Below, one piece after another: positions 46,746-55,025 of a stretch of 64,000 nt of DNA. Source of the stretch: JAVJST01 sp965229715 (GTDB lineage Bacteria > Pseudomonadota > Alphaproteobacteria > Rhodospirillales > Casp-alpha2); contig CBDDJL010000002.1 of assembly GCA_965229715.1 (NCBI GenBank), forward strand, positions 2,108,001-2,172,000. Reading direction: 5' to 3'. Each line of letters starts with the position of its first letter. The first letter of the stretch is position 1. Below the pieces are notes generated by a model that saw only the letters and a list, made by a program, of their open reading frames with translations, searched no databases and was not told where the DNA came from. Position numbers and translations under genes: made by a program.

Positions 46746-47072
46746 TTAGTTGTCGAGCGGGGCGCTCGGTTCGTTCGTCTGACCCTCGTATTGGCCACCC
46801 GGCGACAATTCGTCGAGAATCGATCTCGGCTCGCTGCGGGTGTCCGCCATAATGGCCAGCGTCATGCTCGTCGCCATGAATGCCGCGGCCAGAATCGCGG
46901 TCGTCCGGGTCAATAGATCGGCGGTCGCGCGACTGGTCATGAAACCGCCCATACCGCTGCCGCCACCGCCGCCACCCATGCCGAGACCGCCGCCCTCGCT
47001 GCGCTGCAGAAGAACCACGCCAACCAACGCGATGGCGATCAGCAGGTGGATAACGAGGATGACGGTTTCCAT
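46746..47072 (-). CDS. secG: Preprotein translocase subunit SecG
   Basis: Small SecYEG subunit, 108 residues, with helix 1 (VILVIHLLIAIALVGVVLLQ), the glycine-rich loop LGMGGGGGGSGMGGF and helix 2 (TTAILAAAFMATSMTLAIMA). The C-terminal 35 residues are not conserved. Its usual upstream neighbour tpiA lies 1.9 kb away, separated by three accessory genes. Confidence 0.94.
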   Translation of the reverse strand: METVILVIHLLIAIALVGVVLLQRSEGGGLGMGGGGGGSGMGGFMTSRATADLLTRTTAILAAAFMATSMTLAIMADTRSEPRSILDELSPGGQYEGQTNEPSAPLDN

Positions 47073-47220
47073 GGCGTACTCTCGGGTGCTTTAAACAGCG
47101 GGACGAACCTGGCGACAGACGCAATCTCTAAGCGCCTTACGATGACCGGCGGGTTTTAACGAGCGGTCCGGGCCAGGTCAATGCGGAGATGCAACCGTGC
47201 CGGCTGTAATCGGGTCGGTC

Positions 47221-47814
47221 CTAGATCAGGCACGACCTCAGGTCGTCGACAATGGCGGTTGACTGGCGGCAATTCAGGAGGCCCCGCCGACATACGAACT
47301 GCAGGACGGTGTCGCCATTTTCGCGGCTATCCGGCCGTATTGCAACGCTGCTGAGTCCACCGAAAACACCGCCCCCGGCCCGAACGATACAGTCGAGCCG
47401 GTTGTCGAAGATGAGCTCGACATCGTCGGTGGCGCGGACATCGCGGACATAGCCTCGAAGCGATGGAGAATGGTGCGGCCAGTTTATCGGCAACAGACGT
47501 GCCGCCGAGGGGCAGAGGCCGATGGAGAATTTTTTCGCATTAAGATCGGGCGCAATGGCCTCGGTTGCGCTGGTCAGATCGTCGAAGGCTTGCGAGATTT
47601 TCGGGTAGTAGATCTCACCGGCTTTCGTCAGCAGCAACCCGTGCGGCAGACGGCGGAATAGCGAAATCCCGAGCATTTCTTCCAATTTTCTGACCTGCTG
47701 GCTGACGGCCCCCGCCGTGACGCCCATTTCGCTGGCCGCGACCTTGAAGCTGAGATTTCGGGCCGCCGCTTCAAAGGCTTTCAGTCCGTTCAGTGTTGGT
47801 ATTCGATAGGTCAT
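47221..47814 (-). CDS. Shortened LysR-type regulator
   Basis: 197 residues against about 300 for the family. The helix-turn-helix (LNGLKAFEAAARNLSFKVAASEMGVTAGAVSQQVRKLE) is complete, followed by the start of the effector domain (IGLCPSAARLLPINWP to LDCIVRAGGGVFGG). The text then jumps to a typical effector C-terminus (VLQFVCRRGLLNCRQSTAIVDDL), so about 100 residues making lobe II are missing in frame. It may be a working single-lobe regulator or a decaying gene. It is divergent from the ATC-hydrolase-like gene, with a perfect palindrome between. Confidence 0.78.
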   Translation of the reverse strand: MTYRIPTLNGLKAFEAAARNLSFKVAASEMGVTAGAVSQQVRKLEEMLGISLFRRLPHGLLLTKAGEIYYPKISQAFDDLTSATEAIAPDLNAKKFSIGLCPSAARLLPINWPHHSPSLRGYVRDVRATDDVELIFDNRLDCIVRAGGGVFGGLSSVAIRPDSRENGDTVLQFVCRRGLLNCRQSTAIVDDLRSCLI

Positions 47815-47864
47815 GTCCAGCTTTTCCCATGTGTGTCGCGATCATACTATTCGTCGTGGGCCTC

Positions 47865-47889
47865 CCAGACTCAGGATTTCTGAGTCTGG
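47865..47889. promoter_or_regulatory. Perfect palindrome, probable LysR operator
   Basis: CCAGACTCAG-GATTT-CTGAGTCTGG: ten base pairs of perfect dyad around a five-base centre, 50 bases before the LysR start and 105 bases before the next start. A second short palindrome, CAGATTATCTG, is at 47894-47904. The placement and symmetry fit an autoregulatory LysR binding site. Confidence 0.6.
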
Positions 47890-47994
47890 CGGACAGATTA
47901 TCTGATTCGCCACCCCGTCACGCCGCCCCTAGGTTCGCTTTTGTTAGCCGGTTCGGATGAACTGTCAGGGACGTTAGTCACGGAGATCGAGAAC

Positions 47995-48504
47995 ATGGAA
48001 CAGCACGATACGGAAAGCCTGTTAGTCGGAGCGATCAAGGATCGCGGAAGATTGTATCTGACGGCCTTTCGCGAACTGGCGAAGCGCTATGGGCAGGCCG
48101 AGGCCGAGAGCGTCATGAGCGCCGTGAGCCGCGAGATCGGCATTGTTGCCGGAAAATCCCTCGCCTGCCATGCGCCGTGCGATTTTACTCGGATTCTGGA
48201 TGAATTCTTCAAGACGCCAGACGATGGCAGGACCTATGCGACAACGGTCGCCAGGATGGACGCCACGTGCCTGGAAATACGGCAGATGGCATGCCCGCTT
48301 CGCGATTCGTGGATCGAGGCCGGTTGCAGCGACGAGGAAGTCTGCACATTGCTGAAATGCGCTTCGGCGTTCGATATTACGGCTCTGGAGACGGCCGGTT
48401 TCGATTGTATGCTGGAAACCTGGTCGCCGGGCAAACAGGGCTGCTGCCACGCCATCGTGACGCGGAAAGCGACGCCGCGGGATGGAGAGCCGGCCTCCGG
48501 CTAG
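47995..48504 (+). CDS. ATC-hydrolase-like protein (L-2-amino-thiazoline-4-carboxylate hydrolase family)
   Basis: A 169-residue cysteine-rich protein. RGRLYLTAFRELAKRYG near the start and the C-terminal half with CPLRDSWIEAGCSDEEVCTLLKCASAFDITALETAGFDCMLE and a final GCCHAIV resemble the ATC_hydrolase family, whose best-known members open the thiazoline ring of ATC on the way to L-cysteine. Ten or so cysteines suggest metal or redox roles. The ATG at 47995 is preferred over in-frame upstream starts because GGAG lies 10-13 bases before it. It is followed after 35 bases by a Rid protein gene. Confidence 0.65.
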   Translation: MEQHDTESLLVGAIKDRGRLYLTAFRELAKRYGQAEAESVMSAVSREIGIVAGKSLACHAPCDFTRILDEFFKTPDDGRTYATTVARMDATCLEIRQMACPLRDSWIEAGCSDEEVCTLLKCASAFDITALETAGFDCMLETWSPGKQGCCHAIVTRKATPRDGEPASG

Positions 48505-48539
48505 TCTTGTCGAAATCGAAGGATTGGAGATCGCCGAAC

Positions 48540-48962
48540 ATGAAACAGCGCGTGAACATAAACACCGACGACGTTTGGTTAAGCCCTGGCTATCCCATGA
48601 ACCAAGCGGTTGCGGAGCCATCCGGTAGACGGGTTCATTTGAGCGGTCAGGTCGCCTGGGACGCGGACTTCAACGTGCTGCATGCGGGGGATGCCGCGGC
48701 GCAAACGAAAGCCGCCCTCGAAAACGTGGAAAAGATCCTGAGGTCAGCCGGGGGCGGGCTTGAGGACATCGTCTCGATAACAACCTATTACGTTCGCGAG
48801 AGTGATCGAGACGCAATTACCGAGGCGCGGCGTGCCGTCCTGGACAAAGATTTTGGCCCGGCGACCACCGGTATCCAGGTAGCAAAAATATGGGAATCCG
48901 ATTTGCTGGTGGAACTCGTCGCAACCGCCGTTATTCCGGAAGATCGATTTAACGAACAATAA
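48540..48962 (+). CDS. RidA family protein lacking the catalytic arginine
   Basis: A 140-residue YjgF/YER057c/UK114 fold protein: VHLSGQVAWDADFNVLHAGDAAAQTKAALENVEKIL then the C-terminal FGPATTGIQVAKIWESDLLVELVATAVI. In enamine/imine deaminases of the RidA type an arginine (E. coli Arg105) sits where this protein has Thr109, and Glu120 is replaced by Val127. It thus belongs with the non-archetypal Rid groups, whose activities are mostly unknown. The start ATG at 48540 matches homologues. Co-directional with the ATC-hydrolase-like gene, so probably one transcript. Confidence 0.85.
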   Translation: MKQRVNINTDDVWLSPGYPMNQAVAEPSGRRVHLSGQVAWDADFNVLHAGDAAAQTKAALENVEKILRSAGGGLEDIVSITTYYVRESDRDAITEARRAVLDKDFGPATTGIQVAKIWESDLLVELVATAVIPEDRFNEQ

Positions 48963-49010
48963 GTTCTTCCCTGCCGCGTTTCGGCAGCAGGGCAATGAAG
49001 CGTCGGTACG

Positions 49011-49763
49011 CTAAATCGCCGCGTCGATGATGGCCAGGAAATCGTCAGGCTTCAGACTGGCGCCGCCGATCAGACCGCCGTCGATATCCGGGTCGGCCAA
49101 AAAGTCCGAGGCATTGTCCGGTTTCATCGATCCTCCGTAGAGGATGCGCACGCCGGACGCCACGTCGGTGCCGAAACGCGCCGCAAGGCAGCCGCGGATA
49201 TGGCGGTGCACATCGCCCGCTTCGGCGACCGTGGGCGTCCGCCCGGTTCCGATCGCCCAGACCGGCTCGTAGGCGACGACCAGGTTCGCTACCGTGGCGC
49301 CATCCGGAATCGAGCCCGCCACCTGACCACCAACGACTTCGTTGGTCGCGCCGGCATCCCGCTCGGCCTCCGTTTCACCGACGCAGACGATGGCCGTCAG
49401 ACCGGCCGCCCACGCCGCTGAAACCTTTGCCGCCACGTCCGGATCGGTCTCGCCGTGATCGGTGCGGCGCTCGGAATGGCCGAGGATCACGTGACTGCAT
49501 CCGGCATCCCCCAGCATCACGGCCGACACATCGCCCGTGTGCGCACCTTTTTCCGCAGCGTGGCAGGTTTGCCCGCCAACCTTTATGGCAGAGTTGGCGA
49601 CCGTGGCAACAACCCGTTCGATGGCGACGAATGGCGGGCAGACAACGACCTCCACTCCGTTCATCGTCAGACCTTCGGCAATCCCCGAAACGAGCGTTTC
49701 GGCATCGCCAAGCAGGCCATTCATCTTCCAGTTTCCGGCAATCATTACGATGCGCTCTGTCAT
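49011..49763 (-). CDS. tpiA: Triosephosphate isomerase
   Basis: Interconverts dihydroxyacetone phosphate and glyceraldehyde 3-phosphate. The 250 residues include NWKMNG near the start, the electrophilic histidine in VILGHSERR and the catalytic glutamate in VVAYEPVWAIGTG, then ILYGGSMKPDNASDFL and a GGLIGGASL phosphate loop. It is divergent from ppiD, as in related genomes, but separated from secG by accessory genes. Confidence 0.97.
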   Translation of the reverse strand: MTERIVMIAGNWKMNGLLGDAETLVSGIAEGLTMNGVEVVVCPPFVAIERVVATVANSAIKVGGQTCHAAEKGAHTGDVSAVMLGDAGCSHVILGHSERRTDHGETDPDVAAKVSAAWAAGLTAIVCVGETEAERDAGATNEVVGGQVAGSIPDGATVANLVVAYEPVWAIGTGRTPTVAEAGDVHRHIRGCLAARFGTDVASGVRILYGGSMKPDNASDFLADPDIDGGLIGGASLKPDDFLAIIDAAI

Positions 49764-50124
49764 GATCTCCCTCGCGTGATATAGCGAAAAACCTTATAGG
49801 CGACGGGCTCCCTGCGCGAAAGCCTGCTCTGCGGATTCTGGCAGTGACATCGGGGAGACTGTTTCATAACGCAAAAGATCGTGCCTGGATGTCAACTAGT
49901 AGACTATATTGATTAACCTAGTAGAAGAATAATGCGACATTCGACGTGCGTCGGCCCGCGCAAACGAGCGAGAACCTAATACTGCGATCACCGGTTGCCG
50001 CTCATGCGGCGGAAGACTATGATCCGCGCCCGGTCCGAGTGATCGCACCGGCGACTGCGGCCGAGCCGTATCGCGCCGTATCAACCTCTGCTACTCGAAC
50101 GCGACTCCCGCGAGGACGGTCCAC
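49764..50124. other. Intergenic region between tpiA and ppiD
   Basis: A 361-base gap between divergent genes. An AT-rich core at about 49865-49935 holds the probable tpiA promoter elements described separately. The half nearer ppiD (about 49940-50124) is GC-rich and shows no motif that could be identified as a promoter, RNA gene or small protein with confidence. Confidence 0.5.
49890..49925 (-). promoter_or_regulatory. Candidate tpiA promoter with upstream direct repeats
   Basis: On the minus strand a consensus -35 hexamer TTGACA (49890-49895) is immediately preceded by TCTACTAG (49896-49903) and again by TCTACTAG (49918-49925); the two copies are 22 bases apart, two helical turns. A -10 is less clear (CGTTAT or GTTATG near 49865-49871). 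The pattern suits an activator bound next to RNA polymerase. Confidence 0.4.
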
Positions 50125-52017
50125 ATGCTTGACGCCATTCGTAAACGCAGCGGCTCTATCGTCGTAAAGGTTCTGCTGGTCTTTCTCGTTATCAGCTTCG
50201 GCGCATGGGGCATCGGCGACTACGTTACCGGGCGCGGTTTTGACAGGGTCGTCGCGACAGTCGGCGATCGCGAAATTTCGAGTATCGAATTCGAGAATCG
50301 ATACCGAAACGAGCTGACACGTCTTCGACAGTTCTTCGGTGACAATCTGACGCCCGATGCGGCGCAGTCGCTCGGTATTCCCCAATCGGTCGTCCAGCAG
50401 ATGGTGCAGACCGAACTGCTGAATATCGCTGCCGGCGACGCCGGCTTGCTGGTCGATGACCGGACGGTTGCCGAGACGATCCAGGGAATGGAGCAATTCG
50501 CCGGCCTGACAGGTGAATTCGACCGCCAGCGTTTCGCCGAGGTTCTCTTTCAGGGGGGCTTCACCGAAGCCTCGTTCGTCGAGTTGGTACGCCGCGAGGT
50601 CGAGCGAAACGCGCTGGTCTCGGGATTGACCGGGACGCCCCCCGTCGCTGACAGTCTCGTCAAACGGCTTTATCGGTACGGCCGCGAAACCCGCGACGCC
50701 GACATGCTGGTGATCCCTGACGCGGCGCTCGCCGAACCCGAAACACCGGATGAAACCACAATCGCGACATTCTACGAGGAAAATACCGACGCCTTCATGG
50801 CCCCGCCCTACCGCAAGGTCGCTTATGTCTCGATGACGCCCGAAACGGTCGCCGACGAGGTCGCGGTCGGTGAGGATGAGATCGTCGAGGCCTACGAGGC
50901 ACGGGCGGCGGCCTATGCTACCGCAGCGCGTCGCAATCTTTCCCAAATGATTTTCGCCGATAGAGAAACGGCGGAGACCGCCGTGCAGCAACTGGCCGAG
51001 GGCGGTGATTTCACGGCCGTCGCCGGCGATCTGGCCGGGCAGTCGCCCGATGCCGTGCTTCTCGGTTGGACCGAGCGCGATGATTTGCTGCCGTCGCTTG
51101 TCGACCCGGTTTTTGCGGCCGCCACCGGCGAAATCGTCGGCCCGGTGGAAAGTCCAATCGGATGGCACGTGTTTCGCGTCAATCAGGCGGAAGATCAGAC
51201 GGTGAGTCCGCTCGAAGAGGTGCGCGATGAAATTGTTGCCGAGCTCATTCGTGAACGCGCGCTCGACCGTCTGTTCGATCTTGCCAACCGGTTCGACGAG
51301 TTGATCGGCAGTGGCGCCAGCCTTGAGAATGCGGCCGGCGAACTCAACCTGCCCGTCCAGACCCTGACGGCGATAGATCGCTCTGGGCGGGACATGGCCG
51401 GCAGTGTCGTCGAGGGCCTGCCCGATGCCGGCTTCGTGAACAACGTCTTCGCCGAGGAAATCGGAATCGAGTCGCCGTTGATCGAGACCGACGAAGGGTA
51501 CTATGCCCTGCGCGTCGACGACGAAACGGAGCCGCGTCTTCGAGCGCTTGATGAAGTCCGTGACGATATCGTTGCCGAGCTTCAGCGCCGAGATCGAATC
51601 GAACAGGCGCGGGTCCTCGCCGAGGGTATTGTTGGACGGGTCAATGGCGGCGTGAAACTTGCGGATGCCGCCAGTGAGGCGATGCCCGGTATCGGTGTCG
51701 ATATCGTTCCACTTTCCGGTCTCGAGCGTTCGGGCGGTACGTTGCCCGAAGGCACGCCAAGGACCATTCTCGAGCCGTTGTTCGATGTTGCCGAAGGTAA
51801 TGCCGGCATGGCGGCAACAGGCGAGAGCTTCGCCGTGGTTCATGCGACGGGTATCTCGGTGCCCGAGCCGTCCTCAAACGCCGCCGCGGTTGCTGAACTG
51901 GAAGGCAACATCGCCGTTCAGGTCGAACAGGACCTGCGCGGCCAATTGGTTGGTGGTTTGGGACAGCGAATTGGCGTCGAGGTCAACGCAGCGGCCATCG
52001 AACAGAATATCTATTAA
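50125..52017 (+). CDS. ppiD: Peptidyl-prolyl isomerase PpiD/SurA-type chaperone
   Basis: A membrane-anchored periplasmic folding factor acting near SecYEG. The 630 residues begin with a short cytoplasmic tail and one helix (VVKVLLVFLVISFGAWGIGDYV), then a SurA-N-like region (ATVGDREISSIEFENRYRNEL, about 43-190), a parvulin-type PPIase domain (about 265-375) with GGDFTAVAGDLAGQSPDA and IGWHVFRV, and a second large helical part. Parvulin domains in PpiD are often inactive. It ends 3 bases before trpE, so the two are probably co-transcribed. Confidence 0.93.
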   Translation: MLDAIRKRSGSIVVKVLLVFLVISFGAWGIGDYVTGRGFDRVVATVGDREISSIEFENRYRNELTRLRQFFGDNLTPDAAQSLGIPQSVVQQMVQTELLNIAAGDAGLLVDDRTVAETIQGMEQFAGLTGEFDRQRFAEVLFQGGFTEASFVELVRREVERNALVSGLTGTPPVADSLVKRLYRYGRETRDADMLVIPDAALAEPETPDETTIATFYEENTDAFMAPPYRKVAYVSMTPETVADEVAVGEDEIVEAYEARAAAYATAARRNLSQMIFADRETAETAVQQLAEGGDFTAVAGDLAGQSPDAVLLGWTERDDLLPSLVDPVFAAATGEIVGPVESPIGWHVFRVNQAEDQTVSPLEEVRDEIVAELIRERALDRLFDLANRFDELIGSGASLENAAGELNLPVQTLTAIDRSGRDMAGSVVEGLPDAGFVNNVFAEEIGIESPLIETDEGYYALRVDDETEPRLRALDEVRDDIVAELQRRDRIEQARVLAEGIVGRVNGGVKLADAASEAMPGIGVDIVPLSGLERSGGTLPEGTPRTILEPLFDVAEGNAGMAATGESFAVVHATGISVPEPSSNAAAVAELEGNIAVQVEQDLRGQLVGGLGQRIGVEVNAAAIEQNIY

Positions 52018-52020
52018 ACC

Positions 52021-53538
52021 ATGCGTTACGAACCGGAAAAGTCAGATTTCATCGCGACCTACCGCGACGGACGGCCGCAGGTTGTCTGGACCGATACGGT
52101 CGCCGATCTGGAGACCCCGGTTTCGGCGATGCTGAAGCTTGCCGACGGTCGGCCGAACAGTTTTCTCCTCGAATCGGTCGAGGGCGGCGCGGTTCGCGGC
52201 CGATACTCGTTCATCGGTTTGAAACCGGACCTGATCTGGCGCTGCACAGGCAACACCGCCGAAATCAACCGTACCGCGTTGGCGGATCCAGAGGCGTTTG
52301 CCCCCTGCCCCGTTGCCGGGGCCGGCGGCACCCTCGCGTCATTGCGGGCACTTCTCGCAGAAAGCCGCATCGACCTGCCGGAAGGTTTGCCGCCAATGGC
52401 GTCGGGACTGGTCGGTTACATGGGGTATGACACGATCCGTCTGGTCGAAGACATTCCCGATACCAACCCGGACGTCATCGGCGTGCCGGACGGTTTGTTC
52501 GTTCGTCCCACCGTCATGGCTGTGTTCGATAATATCAAGGACAAGATCACGTTGATCACACCGGTATGGCCTGATGGCGACATCGAGCCAGAAGCGGCAC
52601 TTGAAGGCGCGCTCGAGCGGCTCGAAGAATCGCTACGGGATCTCGAGGAGGGCTCAGCGCGCGCTCCTGCCCCGTCCATGGCGCAGGCGACAATGGCGGA
52701 ACCCGTGTCCAACACGGGCCGCGAGGGCTATCACGCCATGGTCGAAAAGGCGAAAGAGTACATCCTCGCCGGCGACATCTTTCAGGTCGTGCCATCGCAG
52801 CGGTTCAGTTTTCCGTTTTCGTTGCCGCCGGTCGCGCTCTATCGCTCGCTTCGGCGTCTCAATCCCTCGCCGTTCCTGTTTATTCTCGATTTTGGCGATA
52901 TGGCGATCGTCGGTTCGTCGCCCGAAATCCTCGTTCGGGTACGTGACGGAAACGTCACCATTCGACCTATCGCCGGCACCCGCAAGCGGGGCGCTACACC
53001 GGCCGAAGACCGCGAGCTTGCTGAAGATCTGCTGTCCGACTCCAAGGAACTCGCCGAACACCTGATGCTACTCGATCTCGGGCGCAACGACGTGGGCCGG
53101 GTGGCCGAAGTCGGGACCGTAACGGTCACCGAACAGAACGTGATCGAATACTACAGCCACGTCATGCACATCGTTTCCAACGTCGAAGGCAAGCTGAGTA
53201 ACGAGTACGATGCCGTCGACGCCCTACTTGCCGGCTTCCCGGCCGGAACCGTTTCCGGCGCGCCGAAGGTTCGCGCCATGGAGATCATCGATGAACTGGA
53301 ACCGGAGCGGCGCGGCGTTTATGCCGGTTGTATCGGATATTTCGGCGCCAACGGCGAGATGGATACCTGCATCGCCCTGCGCACCGCGGTGATCAAGGAC
53401 GGCACGATGTACGTCCAGGCCGGCGGCGGCGTCGTCGCCGATAGCGATCCGGAGTTCGAATATCAGGAGAGCTGCAACAAGGCCAAGGCCCTGATGCGCG
53501 CGGCAGAAGAGGCCATTCGTTTCGTCAACGAGAACTGA
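52021..53538 (+). CDS. trpE: Anthranilate synthase component I
   Basis: Converts chorismate and ammonia (from TrpG) to anthranilate. The 505 residues contain the tryptophan feedback motif region NSFLLESVEGG (about 46-56), the catalytic DIFQVVPSQRFSF and the chorismate-binding domain ending in GTVSGAPKVRAMEIIDELEPERRGVYAGCIGYF. It is in one unit with ppiD; trpG lies 2.1 kb downstream with two unrelated minus-strand genes between. No Trp-rich leader peptide precedes it. Confidence 0.97.
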   Translation: MRYEPEKSDFIATYRDGRPQVVWTDTVADLETPVSAMLKLADGRPNSFLLESVEGGAVRGRYSFIGLKPDLIWRCTGNTAEINRTALADPEAFAPCPVAGAGGTLASLRALLAESRIDLPEGLPPMASGLVGYMGYDTIRLVEDIPDTNPDVIGVPDGLFVRPTVMAVFDNIKDKITLITPVWPDGDIEPEAALEGALERLEESLRDLEEGSARAPAPSMAQATMAEPVSNTGREGYHAMVEKAKEYILAGDIFQVVPSQRFSFPFSLPPVALYRSLRRLNPSPFLFILDFGDMAIVGSSPEILVRVRDGNVTIRPIAGTRKRGATPAEDRELAEDLLSDSKELAEHLMLLDLGRNDVGRVAEVGTVTVTEQNVIEYYSHVMHIVSNVEGKLSNEYDAVDALLAGFPAGTVSGAPKVRAMEIIDELEPERRGVYAGCIGYFGANGEMDTCIALRTAVIKDGTMYVQAGGGVVADSDPEFEYQESCNKAKALMRAAEEAIRFVNEN

Positions 53539-54931
53539 CGTCCTGACCGCTTTCCTCCAGCGAACGCAGCACAACGGCCGTTACCGGCGCAAGTTGCAGG
53601 CCCTTCTCGCCCAGACCCGGCAACCACTCGCGAAGCGCCTCGATCGTTTTCGGCCGTGGGTGGCCGATGGCGATGACCGCGCCGTTACGTTCGGCGAGAC
53701 GTTCGACCTGGCGCAGTTGACCGGCAATGACGTCGGGATCGTCGTCGTGATCGATGAAAACGTTGCGACTGACGAAAGGCAGGCCGATTTCGCGTGCGAT
53801 GCGCGATGCGACCGACGAGCCGGACGTGCGGGAATCGAGAAACAGGTGGCCGGTCTCCGCGACGGTCTCGAGTACGGCACGCATGCCGTCGGCATCTTGC
53901 GTGAAGCGGCTTCCCATGTGGTTGTTGATGCCGACAAAGCCATCGAGGCGTTTCATGCCCCAGATCAGGTTGGCGACGACTTCCGGGCGTGCCATGCCGG
54001 CCTTGAGGACATTTGGGCCGGGATCAACGGTTGGTGAGCTTGGCTCCATCGGGACATGCAGCATGATTTCGTGGCCGTTTTGGCGGGCTTCCATCGCCTG
54101 TTCGTTCACGTCGCGAGCATAGGTCAGGTAAGACATGGTCAATGGACCGGGCAGCTGCACGGCCGCTGCAGAATAGCGCTTGCTCACGCCCATATCGTCG
54201 ATAACGATCGCGACGAGCGGCCGGTTCTCGATCGATTGAAACGGCAACGCGAACTTTCGCCATGGCGGCGGCGATGTCGTGGGGGCGGTGCGCAACGAAG
54301 GCGTTGGATCGGCGTCAGGCGCGCTTTCCGGTATGGCGGGTGGACCAGCGGACTCGGAGTGCCGTTCGATTTGCTCGACTGGCGATGGCAGTGCCGCGAT
54401 CTGTCGCTCGTCGGTTCCGCCTTGAAAACGCGTCGGTTCGTCTTTGGCGGGCTTGGCAGTGGTGACATTTTCGCCAGCCCGATCACCGGAATTGACCGCA
54501 TACGCTGCGCCGAGCGGCTCGGCGTCATACGCAGCGCCTGGGTCCTCGATCGCGTGCAGGATGCCGGCCGAGGGATCGGGCAGCATGACCGGAGCATGCT
54601 CATAGACGTCCGTCGGCAGCGGTTCTTCGTCGTGGCGCGTTGTTTCGCCGCCGTCGTAAGGTTCCTCCGGCAGGATGGACTCAGGCACCAGGCGAGTGTT
54701 CGCGGCCACGTCTTGCCGGCTATCCGGCATGTCTTTTACGTGCATCACGCGGTCGCTCGCAGAACCGATGACGATCAGTGCCGCGATAACCGAGCCGACA
54801 CTGAGTGCGAGGACCCCAAGCGCCCGGTTGCCGCGCCACCACGGCGGGACGAGAATACCGGTCGCGTGCGGCACCGCCAGCTTGGTCTTGCGTTTCGCGT
54901 TGGATTGCTTGCGGGTTTCGGTTTTCGCCAT
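53525..54931 (-). CDS. Divergent polysaccharide deacetylase family protein
   Basis: A 468-residue envelope protein. A basic cytoplasmic N-terminus (KTETRKQSNAKRKTK) leads to one membrane helix (LGVLALSVGSVIAALIVIGSA, about 37-58), a disordered Pro/Glu/Ala-rich linker (about 60-235), then the C-terminal NodB-like domain: AIVIDDMGVSKRYS, HEIMLHVPMEP, GINNHMGSRFT and FLDSRTSGSS. The family is common in proteobacteria and may act on envelope glycans; it shares operons with murein peptidases elsewhere. Its end overlaps trpE by 14 bases. Confidence 0.9.
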   Translation of the reverse strand: MAKTETRKQSNAKRKTKLAVPHATGILVPPWWRGNRALGVLALSVGSVIAALIVIGSASDRVMHVKDMPDSRQDVAANTRLVPESILPEEPYDGGETTRHDEEPLPTDVYEHAPVMLPDPSAGILHAIEDPGAAYDAEPLGAAYAVNSGDRAGENVTTAKPAKDEPTRFQGGTDERQIAALPSPVEQIERHSESAGPPAIPESAPDADPTPSLRTAPTTSPPPWRKFALPFQSIENRPLVAIVIDDMGVSKRYSAAAVQLPGPLTMSYLTYARDVNEQAMEARQNGHEIMLHVPMEPSSPTVDPGPNVLKAGMARPEVVANLIWGMKRLDGFVGINNHMGSRFTQDADGMRAVLETVAETGHLFLDSRTSGSSVASRIAREIGLPFVSRNVFIDHDDDPDVIAGQLRQVERLAERNGAVIAIGHPRPKTIEALREWLPGLGEKGLQLAPVTAVVLRSLEESGQDVSSR

Positions 54932-55025
54932 CGGTAATGCGTTGCCCGGATGTCGACTTTGATGACTGTTGGGTGCGTCTTACACCATCGATACCGTCCG
55001 AGCGAGGCCCGCGATGGCGATTAAG

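Noticed and set aside
48963..49010. Hairpin CTGCCG-N5-CGGCAG between the Rid gene and tpiA
   Set aside because: The stem is short, interrupted on its outer side and lacks a T-run on either strand, so it was not called a terminator.
49926..50124. tRNA or small RNA gene before ppiD
   Set aside because: No T-loop (GTTCGAAT-like) or acceptor pairing was found; the region is only GC-rich.
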